DNA of 64,000 bases from PGZG01 sp046292765 (lineage in GTDB: Bacteria; Pseudomonadota; Gammaproteobacteria; Pseudomonadales; Alcanivoracaceae): contig JBKBQA010000001.1 in assembly GCA_046292765.1 (NCBI GenBank), forward strand, positions 682,001-746,000. Direction: 5' to 3'. Below, in pieces: positions 53,969 through 63,138 of the stretch (its first letter is position 1; the number at the start of each line of letters is the position of its first letter). Under the pieces are notes generated by a model. That model was given only the letters and a program-made list of their open reading frames with translations. It was not told the origin of the DNA and ran no database searches. The translations under genes and the position numbers were made by a program.

Positions 53969-55255
53969 ATGGAACTGCTGACAGCGGGTCTTAACCATAC
54001 TACCGCCGACGTGGCGTTGCGGGAGCGGGTATCGCTTACCGGCGCGGCGCTGGACGCGGCCCTGCGCGAGTTGCGCGGCGAGCCCGGGGTGCGCGAAGTG
54101 GCAGTGCTGTCGACTTGCAACCGCACCGAGATCTATTGCCTCAGTGAAGGACCCGTGCCGGATCTGGCGGGATGGCTGGCGCGTCACAAGCAAATGTCCG
54201 AGAGCACTCTGCGGCGGGCCATGTATCAGTACCGCGCTCACGATGCCCTGCGTCATATGATGCGCGTGGCTGGCGGACTCGATTCGCTGGTGCTCGGTGA
54301 GCCGCAGATTCTGGGCCAGATGCGTGATGCCTACTCCCGTGCCCACGATAGCGGTGTGCTCGGCACCCATCTGGCGCGTTACTTCCAGCAGACCTTTGCA
54401 GTGGCGAAACGAATTCGCACCGACACCGGCATCGGTACTCACCCGGTATCGGTGGCCTATGCGGCGGTGTCCTTCGCCCGCCATATCTTTGCCGATCTAT
54501 CGAAAAGTCGTGCCCTGCTGATCGGCGCCGGCGAGATGATTTCGCTGGTGGCCCGCCATCTGAAAGAACAACAGGTCGCCGATATTGTTGTCGCCAATCG
54601 CACCCTCGCCCGTGCCCAGGTGCTCGCGGAGGAAGTGAACGGGCGCGCCATCACGCTGGAAGAACTGCCCGGCGCGCTGGAACATGCCGATATCGTTATC
54701 AGCTGTACTGCCAGTCCGGTGCCGGTGCTGGGCAAGGGTGTGGTGGAGCGGGCACTGAAAAAGCGTCGCCACCGCCCCATATTCATGGTTGACATTGCCG
54801 TGCCCCGTGATATCGAGCCGGAAGTGGGCAAGCTCGGCGATATCTACCTGTATACGGTAGACGATCTCCACGAGGCCATCGAAAGTAATGTGCGCCAGCG
54901 TCGTGAGGCGGCCCGTGAGGCGGAGCGGCTGATTGAAGAGGCCCTGCTGCGCCACGAGCGTGAGTCCCGTGAGCTGACGGCGGTTGATACCGTGCGAGCC
55001 TACCGGGAAAAAATCCAGCTGCATGCCGGTTCCGAGTTGCAGCGCGCTATGCGTCAGCTGGAAGCCGGCCAGGATCCGACGGAAGTGATGCAGCGTTTCC
55101 AGCAGAGTCTGGTGAACAAGATTCTCCATGCCCCGAGCGTGCAATTGCGCCGGTTGGCCGCCGAGCGACGCGAAGATGCGTTGCGGGTGGCCCGTGAAAT
55201 CCTTCTCGACGAACCCGTTGCCGACGAGTCGCCCGCCCGCCAACCTGAAGAGTAG
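53969..55255 (+). CDS. hemA: Glutamyl-tRNA reductase
   Basis: 428 residues. First committed step of C5 haem synthesis. Catalytic Cys50 in STCNRTEIYC; NADPH-binding LLIGAGEMISLVARHL; C-terminal dimerisation helix. The ATG at 53969 (MELLTAGLNHTTADV) matches the family N-terminus; an ATG at 53954 adds five residues. Divergent from the TPR gene. Confidence 0.97.
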   Translation: MELLTAGLNHTTADVALRERVSLTGAALDAALRELRGEPGVREVAVLSTCNRTEIYCLSEGPVPDLAGWLARHKQMSESTLRRAMYQYRAHDALRHMMRVAGGLDSLVLGEPQILGQMRDAYSRAHDSGVLGTHLARYFQQTFAVAKRIRTDTGIGTHPVSVAYAAVSFARHIFADLSKSRALLIGAGEMISLVARHLKEQQVADIVVANRTLARAQVLAEEVNGRAITLEELPGALEHADIVISCTASPVPVLGKGVVERALKKRRHRPIFMVDIAVPRDIEPEVGKLGDIYLYTVDDLHEAIESNVRQRREAAREAERLIEEALLRHERESRELTAVDTVRAYREKIQLHAGSELQRAMRQLEAGQDPTEVMQRFQQSLVNKILHAPSVQLRRLAAERREDALRVAREILLDEPVADESPARQPEE

Positions 55256-55257
55256 TC

Positions 55258-56349
55258 ATGACCCCGCGCCTCAAGCAGAAACTCGACCGTTTGGTGGAGC
55301 GTCACGAGGAGCTGTCGGCGCTGTTGTCCGATGCCTCGGTGATCAGTGATCAGCCACGCTTTCGCGACTACTCGCGCGAATATGCCGAGCTTGAGCCAGT
55401 GGTGGCCTGTCATCGCCAGTGGCATCAGGCCGAGCAAGATCGCGAAGCCGCCGCACTGATGTGTGCGGATCCGGACCCGGACATGCGCGCCATGGGCGAA
55501 GAAGAACGCCACGCTGCAGAACAGCGGGCCGCCGACTATGAGATTGAATTGCAGCGATTGATGTTGCCACGGGATCCCCGTGATCAGGCCAATGTCTTTC
55601 TGGAAATCCGTGCCGGCACCGGCGGTGATGAGGCGGCGATTTTTGCCGGCGACCTGTTTCGCATGTATTCGCGTTATGCCGACCGGCAGGGCTGGCGCGT
55701 GGAAGTGATCAGCGCCAGTGATGGCGAGCACGGTGGTTACAAGGAAATTATTTCCCGTATCCACGGTCAGGGCGTTTATTCAAAGCTGAAGTTTGAATCC
55801 GGTGCCCACCGGGTCCAGCGGGTGCCGGCCACCGAGTCGCAGGGGCGGATTCACACCTCTGCCTGCACCGTGGCAGTGATGGCCGAGGCGGAAGATCTTG
55901 GTGATATCGAGATTCGCAACGAGGATTTGCGCATTGACACCTACCGATCTTCCGGTGCCGGCGGCCAGCACGTCAACACTACCGATTCTGCAGTGAGGAT
56001 TACTCACATTCCCACCGGCGTTGTGGTGGAGTGTCAGGAAGAGCGCAGTCAGCACAAGAACAAGGCCAAGGCGATGTCGTGGCTAACAGCACGGTTGTAT
56101 GACGAGCGCGAACGCAAACGGCATCAGGAGCAGTCGGCGACGCGCAAGTCGCTGGTGGGTTCCGGTGATCGTTCCGAGCGGATTCGCACCTACAATTTTC
56201 CCCAGGGCCGATTGACCGATCACCGTATCAACCTGACGCTGTATCGTCTCGACGAAATCGTTCAAGGCGAAATGGATGAAGTGCTTGATGCTCTGCAGAC
56301 GGAACATCAGGCCGAGCAGTTGGCGCAGCTGGCGGAGAGCGCCGCATGA
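55258..56349 (+). CDS. prfA: Peptide chain release factor 1
   Basis: 363 residues. The stop-codon-reading PxT motif appears as VPATES (~190) and the hydrolysis motif GGQ in GAGGQHVNTTDSAVR (~236). Starts 3 bp after hemA and overlaps prmC, its modifying enzyme. Confidence 0.97.
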   Translation: MTPRLKQKLDRLVERHEELSALLSDASVISDQPRFRDYSREYAELEPVVACHRQWHQAEQDREAAALMCADPDPDMRAMGEEERHAAEQRAADYEIELQRLMLPRDPRDQANVFLEIRAGTGGDEAAIFAGDLFRMYSRYADRQGWRVEVISASDGEHGGYKEIISRIHGQGVYSKLKFESGAHRVQRVPATESQGRIHTSACTVAVMAEAEDLGDIEIRNEDLRIDTYRSSGAGGQHVNTTDSAVRITHIPTGVVVECQEERSQHKNKAKAMSWLTARLYDERERKRHQEQSATRKSLVGSGDRSERIRTYNFPQGRLTDHRINLTLYRLDEIVQGEMDEVLDALQTEHQAEQLAQLAESAA

Positions 56350-57197
56350 GCACGGTGGCGGCGCTGCTGCAGGATGCCCGTCGCCGTCTGCAGGACAGCG
56401 ACAGTGCCGCGCTGGATGCCGAATTACTGCTCGGTCATGTGCTCGGCAAACCGAGGAGCTTTTTTTTTACCTGGCCTGAGCATGAAGTAGAAGGCGCCGC
56501 GCTGATGCAGTTCCAGCATTTGCTGGCGCGGCGAGCCAGCGGCGAGCCGGTGGCCCATGTACTCGGTCGCCGCGAGTTCTACGGCCATGAATTGCTGGTG
56601 TCACCGGATACCCTGATTCCACGGCCGGACACCGAACTGCTGGTGGATACGGTGCTGGAGCTGCTGCCGGCTGAGCAGCCGTTGCGGATCGCTGATCTGG
56701 GCACGGGTACTGGCGCGATTGCTATTGCGCTCGGCCTCGCCCGCCCGGCCTGGCAGTTGCTGGCGGTGGACTACATAGTGGCGGTGCTGGATCTGGTGGA
56801 GCGCAATGTCCATCGTCTGAAGGCCGCCAATGTGACGCCGTTGCAGTCGAACTGGTTCAGTCGCCTGGATGGCAGCTTTGATGCCATTGTCAGCAACCCG
56901 CCCTATATCCGCGCCAATGATGTTCATCTCACCCGTGGCGATGTGCGTTTCGAGCCGCGTTCGGCGCTGGTCAGCGGTGATGACGGGTTGGATGACATCC
57001 GCACCATCATCCGCGGTGCGGTTTCGCAGCTGCGACCCGATGGGCTGCTGGCCCTCGAACATGGCTATGATCAGGGCGCACCGGTGCGGGCGCTGATGCA
57101 CGATCACGGCTTTGTCCAGATAGAAACCCGGCGTGACTATGGCGACAACGAGCGTGTCACCTTTGCGCTTCGCGGAGGTGATCATGCTGAGCGATGA
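56346..57197 (+). CDS. prmC: Release factor glutamine methyltransferase
   Basis: 283 residues. SAM-binding ADLGTGTGAIAIAL and catalytic NPPYI (~185) for methylating the GGQ glutamine of release factors. Overlaps prfA by 4 bp. A run of nine T (56460-56468) encodes three Phe codons in RSFFFTW, unusual in such a GC-rich gene. Confidence 0.96.
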   Translation: MSTVAALLQDARRRLQDSDSAALDAELLLGHVLGKPRSFFFTWPEHEVEGAALMQFQHLLARRASGEPVAHVLGRREFYGHELLVSPDTLIPRPDTELLVDTVLELLPAEQPLRIADLGTGTGAIAIALGLARPAWQLLAVDYIVAVLDLVERNVHRLKAANVTPLQSNWFSRLDGSFDAIVSNPPYIRANDVHLTRGDVRFEPRSALVSGDDGLDDIRTIIRGAVSQLRPDGLLALEHGYDQGAPVRALMHDHGFVQIETRRDYGDNERVTFALRGGDHAER

Positions 57198-57951
57198 CGA
57201 GCTGCTGCGCTACAGTCGCCAGATTCTGTTGGCGGAGGTGGATCTGGCTGGTCAGGAAGCGTTGCGGGCCGCTTTTGTGTTGCTGGTGGGGGCGGGCGGC
57301 CTGGCGAATCCCGCTGCCCTGTATCTCGCCGGCGCCGGTGTTGGACGGTTATTGATTGCCGACGGCGATGTGTTGGAGGCATCCAATCTGCACCGCCAGA
57401 TCGGTTTCCGGCAGGGCGATGTTGGCCGTAACAAGGCCGAGGCGCTGGCCGCGCAATTACGCGCGCTCAATGACGCGGTGGAGGCACGGGTGCAGCCACA
57501 CTATGTGGATGAGTCTTGGCTGGCAAGCGTGGTGCCGACCGTGGATGTGGTGCTTGATTGTAGCGATAACTTCGCGACCCGGGCGCTGGTGAATGCGGCC
57601 TGCGTGGCGGCGCGAACGCCACTGGTATCGGCGGCGGCAATCCGTTTCAGTGGTCAGCTTGCTGTATTTGATTTACGTCGCGACGATGCCGCCTGTTACG
57701 GCTGCCTGTATGGCAATGGTGACAATGTTGATGAGTTGTGTAGCGAATCCGGCATTCTCGGTCCGGTGGTGGGGGTGATGGGAACCTTGCAGGCACTGCA
57801 GGCGATTCGCCTGCTCACCGGCTTGCCGGTGAGCCAATCGCTGCAATTATTTGATGGTCACACGTTAAGCTGGAAATCGCTCTCTTTCCGCCGCGACCCC
57901 GCCTGTCCGGTCTGCGCCAGATTGAAAACGTCTTGGTTGCAGGAACGGTAA
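57184..57951 (+). CDS. moeB: Molybdopterin-synthase adenylyltransferase-like protein (MoeB/ThiF)
   Basis: 255 residues from the ATG at 57184 (CGGAGGTGATC before it). E1-like fold with ATP loop VGAGGLANPAALYLAGAGVG, RQIGF, DCSDNFATR, and paired Zn cysteines CYGC and CPVC. It activates the C-terminus of a sulfur-carrier protein (MoaD or ThiS); which one cannot be told here. Overlaps prmC. Confidence 0.9.
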   Translation: MLSDDELLRYSRQILLAEVDLAGQEALRAAFVLLVGAGGLANPAALYLAGAGVGRLLIADGDVLEASNLHRQIGFRQGDVGRNKAEALAAQLRALNDAVEARVQPHYVDESWLASVVPTVDVVLDCSDNFATRALVNAACVAARTPLVSAAAIRFSGQLAVFDLRRDDAACYGCLYGNGDNVDELCSESGILGPVVGVMGTLQALQAIRLLTGLPVSQSLQLFDGHTLSWKSLSFRRDPACPVCARLKTSWLQER

Positions 57952-57965
57952 TCTGTCTGTCGCCG

Positions 57966-58466
57966 TTAGCGGGCTTTGGGCACAACCACGGTTTCGGTGG
58001 ACGAGAGCGAATCGTGCAGCGTCTGCCTGGCGGGCAGTAACGCCATCAGCCAGCCGATACCGAGCAGCAGCGTTGATGCGCAGCCAGCCAGAAAGCGACT
58101 GACCGTTTGCAGCAACGACATTGGCCGGCGATGGATATCCCGGCTCAGCAGTTTCCAGGCGCGCATGCCAAGGGTCTGGCCACCGTGGGTCCAGAACCAG
58201 GCATAAAAGCCCCAGGTAATCAGCAGCAACAGCGGAAACAGCAGACCCTGCAGGGCCAGACGGGTGGGCACCTCGACACCGTTGACGTCATCCATGGGTA
58301 GGCCGGTTTTCGGATACAGCCACACCAGCACACCGGCGGCGGCAAACCACACTGCCACCAGCAACAGGCCGTCGTAAAACATCGCCATCAGCCGTCGCCA
58401 CAGCGGCGCGGGCGGCAAATCAGCGCGGAACAGGTCGGGGGATGTGGCGTGGGAAGGGTCGGTCAT
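57966..58466 (-). CDS. RDD family membrane protein
   Basis: 166 residues from the ATG at 58466 behind GAGGCGGAG. RDD signature APLWRRLMAMFYDGLLL and THGGQTLGMRAWKLLSRD, with three TM segments. Function unclear; ion or small-molecule transport is suspected for the family. The upstream frame runs through tRNA-Leu and is not coding. Confidence 0.88.
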   Translation of the reverse strand: MTDPSHATSPDLFRADLPPAPLWRRLMAMFYDGLLLVAVWFAAAGVLVWLYPKTGLPMDDVNGVEVPTRLALQGLLFPLLLLITWGFYAWFWTHGGQTLGMRAWKLLSRDIHRRPMSLLQTVSRFLAGCASTLLLGIGWLMALLPARQTLHDSLSSTETVVVPKAR

Positions 58467-58504
58467 CTCCGCCTCTTCGCGGCTCGGGCCGGGCCCGGGA
58501 AATC

Positions 58505-58590
<86 letters not shown>

Positions 58591-58693
58591 AAGTGGGGGC
58601 GCAGTATACCAAGGGTTCGGCAATATGCCAGAGGTCATGAATCTGCCGCGCTATTCCGCTATCATGCGGTCCTTCCTGACATGCCGGTAAAGC

Positions 58694-59740
58694 ATGATGA
58701 ATGTTGACGACTTCGCCTTTGACCTGCCGGACGAGCTGATCGCCCGCCGCCCCACCGCCGAGCGCACCGGCTCGCGACTTCTGTCGCTGACAGCTGCGGG
58801 CCTCGGTCACCACCGTTTCCCTGATCTGCAGCAGTTCCTGCGCCCCGGCGACCTGCTGGTGTTTAACGATACCCGGGTCATCCCGGCGCGGCTGTTCGGT
58901 CAGAAGGCCTCTGGCGGCAGAGTCGAGGTACTGGTCGAGCGACTTACCGGCGAGCGCGAGGCGCTCTGCCATGTGCGTGCCTCCAAGGCGCCGAAGCCGG
59001 GCAGCTGGCTGGAGTTTGATGATGGTGTCCGGGCCGAGATGCGTGGTCGGGTAGGCGAGTTGTTCCATCTGTTCTTTGCCGGCTCTGTCTCGCTGCTGGA
59101 CGTGCTGGAGCGTATCGGCCATGTGCCGCTGCCGCCCTATATTGATCGCGCCGACGATGCCGACGATCTCGGTCGCTACCAGACCGTCTATGCCCGCGAG
59201 CCCGGCGCGGTGGCGGCGCCAACGGCGGGCCTGCATTTTGATCAGCCGCTGTTGGCTGCGTTGGCCGCGCAGGGCATTGATCAGGCCTTTGTCACCCTGC
59301 ATGTGGGTGCGGGTACTTTCCAGCCGGTGCGGGTAGAACGGGTCGAGGACCATGTCATGCACACCGAGTTGTACCGGGTGCCGGAGACGTTGCCGGAACA
59401 GGTGGCGACCACCCGCGCCCGGGGCGGTCGGGTGATCGCCGTGGGCACCACGGCGCTGCGGGCGCTGGAGTCGGCGGCGAGCAGCGGTACGCTGCGCGCC
59501 GGGCAGGGCGAAACCGGGATATTCATCTACCCCGGCTACCGTTTCCGGGTGGTCGACGCATTGGTGACAAATTTTCATCTGCCGCGCTCCACGCTGCTGA
59601 TGCTGGTGAGCGCGCTGGCGGGGCGGGAGAGGATTATGGCGGCCTACGCGGAAGCTGTGCGCGAGGGCTACCGGTTTTTCAGTTATGGCGATGCCATGTT
59701 GATCGAGAAGGCGGCGGACGCCTTGAGCAGGAACAGTTGA
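58694..59740 (+). CDS. queA: S-adenosylmethionine:tRNA ribosyltransferase-isomerase
   Basis: 348 residues. Converts preQ1-tRNA to epoxyqueuosine-tRNA. Conserved DLPDELIARRPTAERTGSRLL, LLVFNDTRVIPARL, YQTVYAREPGAVAAPTAGLH and IGTTALRALE-type blocks are present. Overlaps tgt by one base (TGATG), the usual queA-tgt coupling. Confidence 0.97.
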   Translation: MMNVDDFAFDLPDELIARRPTAERTGSRLLSLTAAGLGHHRFPDLQQFLRPGDLLVFNDTRVIPARLFGQKASGGRVEVLVERLTGEREALCHVRASKAPKPGSWLEFDDGVRAEMRGRVGELFHLFFAGSVSLLDVLERIGHVPLPPYIDRADDADDLGRYQTVYAREPGAVAAPTAGLHFDQPLLAALAAQGIDQAFVTLHVGAGTFQPVRVERVEDHVMHTELYRVPETLPEQVATTRARGGRVIAVGTTALRALESAASSGTLRAGQGETGIFIYPGYRFRVVDALVTNFHLPRSTLLMLVSALAGRERIMAAYAEAVREGYRFFSYGDAMLIEKAADALSRNS

Positions 59741-60861
59741 TGTCGAGAATGCAGTTTTCCCTGCTCGGGCAGGATGGCGCCGCCCGTCGGGGGCGAATGA
59801 CCTTTCCTCGCGGCACGGTGGAAACGCCGGCGTTCATGCCGGTGGGTACCTATGGCACGGTCAAGGCCATGCTGCCGCGTGATCTCGCTGCCACCGGTGC
59901 AGAGATATGTCTTGGTAATACCTTTCATCTGATGCTGCGGCCGGGCACCGAGGTGATCCGGCGCCATGGTGATCTGCACGATTTCATGCAGTGGCAGAAA
60001 CCGATCCTGACCGATTCCGGCGGCTTTCAGGTGTTCAGTCTTGGCAAGTTGCGCAAGGTCAGGGAAGAGGGCGTCACCTTCCGCTCGCCGATCAATGGCA
60101 GCAAGGTGTTTCTCGGGCCAGAGGAAGCCATGCAGGTGCAGCGGGATCTGGGTGCTGATATCTGCATGATCTTCGATGAGTGCACACCGTTTCCTGCCAC
60201 CGAGAAGGAAGCACGGGATTCCATGGCGTTGTCGTTGCGCTGGGCGTTGCGCAGTAAAACCGCGCATGAGGGTAACGACGCTGCCTGTTTCGGTATCGTT
60301 CAGGGCGGCATGTATCCGCACCTGCGCCGCGAGTCGCTTGCTGGCCTGACCGATATCGGTTTCGATGGTTATGCCATCGGCGGGCTGTCGGTGGGGGAGC
60401 CGCAGGAAGAAATGCTGCGCATCCTCGGCGAGGTCACCCCGGACATGCCCGCCGACCGCCCTCGTTACCTGATGGGAGTGGGGCGGCCGGAAGATATCGT
60501 TGAGGCGGTGCGTCGTGGCATTGATATGTTCGATTGCGTGATGCCGACCCGCAATGCCCGCAACGGCCATCTGTTCACCTCCACCGGGGTGGTGCGGATC
60601 CGCAATGCCGTGCATCGTGAGGACACCGGTCCGCTGGATGCCAATTGCAACTGTTACACCTGTCAGAATTTCTCCCGTAGCTACCTGCATCATCTCGATC
60701 GCTGCGGTGAAATGCTCGGCGCTCAACTCGCCACCATCCACAATCTGCACTACTACCAGAGCCTGATGGCCGGATTGCGGGGGGCAATTGAAGCCGGTAC
60801 ATTGTCGGCCTTTGTCGACACCTTCTACGCGGCCCGGGACCTTCCCGTGCCGCCCCTGTAA
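59740..60861 (+). CDS. tgt: Queuine tRNA-ribosyltransferase
   Basis: 373 residues. Exchanges guanine 34 for preQ1. Catalytic Asp residues in DSGGFQ (~92) and FDCVMPTRNARNG (~265); Zn site CNCYTCQNFSRSYLHH. AGGAA lies 8 bp before the ATG at 59740. Confidence 0.97.
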   Translation: MSRMQFSLLGQDGAARRGRMTFPRGTVETPAFMPVGTYGTVKAMLPRDLAATGAEICLGNTFHLMLRPGTEVIRRHGDLHDFMQWQKPILTDSGGFQVFSLGKLRKVREEGVTFRSPINGSKVFLGPEEAMQVQRDLGADICMIFDECTPFPATEKEARDSMALSLRWALRSKTAHEGNDAACFGIVQGGMYPHLRRESLAGLTDIGFDGYAIGGLSVGEPQEEMLRILGEVTPDMPADRPRYLMGVGRPEDIVEAVRRGIDMFDCVMPTRNARNGHLFTSTGVVRIRNAVHREDTGPLDANCNCYTCQNFSRSYLHHLDRCGEMLGAQLATIHNLHYYQSLMAGLRGAIEAGTLSAFVDTFYAARDLPVPPL

Positions 60862-60885
60862 GTTGATTTCCAAGGAGTTTTTGCC

Positions 60886-61224
60886 ATGAGTCTGTTTATT
60901 TCCCCTGCCTATGCCGAAGGTGCTTCACCGGTCGGCGCCGCCGGATTCGACTGGATCCTGATTGTCGGCATGATCGTGATCTTCTACTTTTTCCTGATTC
61001 GCCCGCAGTCCAAGCGTGCCAAGGAGCATCGCGAACTGGTATCCGGTCTGGCAAAGGGTGACGAGGTGGTCACCAGTGGTGGCATCCTCGGCAAGGTCAA
61101 CAAGGTGAGCGACGACTACGTCACCATCGAAATCGCCGGCAATGTTGAAATCAAGCTGCAAAAGCACGCGGTGTCGGCAACCTTGCCGAAAGGCACCATC
61201 AAGCAGATCACAGAATCGAAATAA
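60886..61224 (+). CDS. yajC: Preprotein translocase subunit YajC
   Basis: 112 residues, one TM helix (WILIVGMIVIFYFFLIRPQSKRAKEH) and the GLAKGDEVVTSGGILGKV motif. Partner of SecDF. AAGGAGTTTTTGCC precedes the ATG. Confidence 0.96.
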   Translation: MSLFISPAYAEGASPVGAAGFDWILIVGMIVIFYFFLIRPQSKRAKEHRELVSGLAKGDEVVTSGGILGKVNKVSDDYVTIEIAGNVEIKLQKHAVSATLPKGTIKQITESK

Positions 61225-61259
61225 TACGCGGGCGCGTTGGCGTCCGTCGGGAGAGTGCT

Positions 61260-63128
61260 ATGACCCGTTATCCGCGCTGGAAGCTGTTGCTGCTGATGGC
61301 CGTGCTCGGCATCTGTGGCCTGTATGCCATGCCCAATCTGTATCCCGATGTGCCGGCGATTCAGGTCACCAGTACCCAGGCCGGTGGTGAGGTGTCACGG
61401 GTGGCCCGTGAAACGCTGGATGAGGCACTGGCCACGGCGGGAATCACTCACAGTGCTGGCGAGCAGGTGGGTACTTCCTGGCTGGTGCGAACGGGCAGCA
61501 ACGATGATCAGTTGCGTGCCAAGGTGATCGCCGAGGATGCCCTCGGACGCGATTATGTGGTGGCCCTGAACCTCGCACCGACCACCCCGGACTGGCTGCG
61601 CACCCTGCGCGCCAGCCCGATGAACCTCGGTCTTGATCTGCGCGGTGGCGTTCACTTTCTGATTCAGGTTGATAGCGAGGCGGCTATTCGTCAGCGCATG
61701 GAGGCCTGGGCCGGTGAGCTGAGATTGATGCTGCGTGACGACGGTGTTCGTTATCGCACGGTCGAGCATAGCGGCCGCGAGCTGATTGTACTGTTCCAGG
61801 ACGAGATGGGTCTGGACGCGATGGACAGCAAGATTCGCACCCGCTTCCGCGAGTTTACCGGGCGCCGCATTGACGGTGATCCGGGCATGCGACTGGTGTT
61901 GTCCGAGCAGGCGGTGAAGGAAATTCAGGATTACGCGGTGGATCAGAACCGCACCTCGCTGAACAACCGGGTCAATGAGCTCGGCGTTGGCGAACCGGTG
62001 GTTCAGCGTCAGGGTGCTGACCGTATCGTGGTGCAGTTGCCCGGTATTCAGGACGCGGCTCAGGCGCGGCGTATTCTTGGTCGTACCGCAACGCTGGAGT
62101 TCCGCCTGGTGGCAGATGAGTTCAGCGGCCGCACACCGGGTGTGGCCCCCGCGGGCACGGAAATTTTTCCGTTCAAGAGTGGTGGCGCGCCAGTGGTGCT
62201 GCGTCGTCAGAATATCGTCACCGGTGATCAGGTGACCAATGCCCAGATGGGCTTCGACGATCAGGGCGTACCGCAGGTCAATATTACCCTCGATGCCGCC
62301 GGTGCCCGTCGCATGCAGCGGGTCACGTCAGAAAATGTCGGCAAGCCGATGGGTGTGCTGTTCATTGAGAACAAGAGCGAAATCCAGCGTTATACCGATG
62401 CCGAAGGCGAGCGCCGCGAGCGGGTGGTAAATACCTCCGAGCAGTACGTCATCAACGTTGCCACCATCCGCGACACGCTCGGTAGCCGGTTCCGCATTAC
62501 CGGTCTCGACAGCGCGGCGGAAGCTGCCGAGCTTGCGCTGTTGTTGCGTGCCGGTGGTCTGGCGGCGCCGATCTCGATTATTGAGGAACGCACCATTGGA
62601 CCGAGCCTCGGCGCCGACAACATCAAGGCCGGTTTCAACTCCATGGTCATCGGTATGACCCTGGTGTTGGTGTTCATGGCTCTCTACTACAAGGTCTTTG
62701 GCCTGATTGCCAATATCGCTCTGGTGGGCAATCTGGTAATCATTGTCGGCTTCCTGTCGATGATTCCCGGTGCCACCCTGACGCTGCCGGGCATTGCCGG
62801 TATTGTCCTCACCGTGGGTATGGCGGTGGATGCCAATGTGCTGATCTTCGAGCAGATCAAGCAGTCGTTGAAGCAGGGGTTGGCGCCACTGCAGGCCATT
62901 GAGGCCGGTTACAATCGAGCCTTCAGCACGATTCTGGACGCGAATGTCACCACCATGATTGTGGCGGTGATCCTGTTTGCCGTTGGCACCGGCTCGGTGC
63001 AGGGTTTTGCGGTAACGCTCTTTATCGGCATCCTGACATCCATGTTTACCGCCATTGTCGGCACCCGCTCGATCGTCGAGTTCATCTATGGCCGTGCCGA
63101 TCGTGCTCCCGCACGATTGAGCATTTGA
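61260..63128 (+). CDS. secD: Protein translocase subunit SecD
   Basis: 622 residues. N-terminal TM, large periplasmic region with GLDLRGGVHFLIQVD, and a C-terminal RND-type five-TM bundle (DANVLIFEQIKQ with the proton-relay Asp). GGGAGAGTGCT precedes the ATG. Confidence 0.97.
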   Translation: MTRYPRWKLLLLMAVLGICGLYAMPNLYPDVPAIQVTSTQAGGEVSRVARETLDEALATAGITHSAGEQVGTSWLVRTGSNDDQLRAKVIAEDALGRDYVVALNLAPTTPDWLRTLRASPMNLGLDLRGGVHFLIQVDSEAAIRQRMEAWAGELRLMLRDDGVRYRTVEHSGRELIVLFQDEMGLDAMDSKIRTRFREFTGRRIDGDPGMRLVLSEQAVKEIQDYAVDQNRTSLNNRVNELGVGEPVVQRQGADRIVVQLPGIQDAAQARRILGRTATLEFRLVADEFSGRTPGVAPAGTEIFPFKSGGAPVVLRRQNIVTGDQVTNAQMGFDDQGVPQVNITLDAAGARRMQRVTSENVGKPMGVLFIENKSEIQRYTDAEGERRERVVNTSEQYVINVATIRDTLGSRFRITGLDSAAEAAELALLLRAGGLAAPISIIEERTIGPSLGADNIKAGFNSMVIGMTLVLVFMALYYKVFGLIANIALVGNLVIIVGFLSMIPGATLTLPGIAGIVLTVGMAVDANVLIFEQIKQSLKQGLAPLQAIEAGYNRAFSTILDANVTTMIVAVILFAVGTGSVQGFAVTLFIGILTSMFTAIVGTRSIVEFIYGRADRAPARLSI

Positions 63129-63138
63129 GGAGATCACC

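Noticed and set aside
59683..60873. 396-codon minus-strand frame
   Set aside because: Antisense to tgt, whose catalytic and zinc residues are all present.
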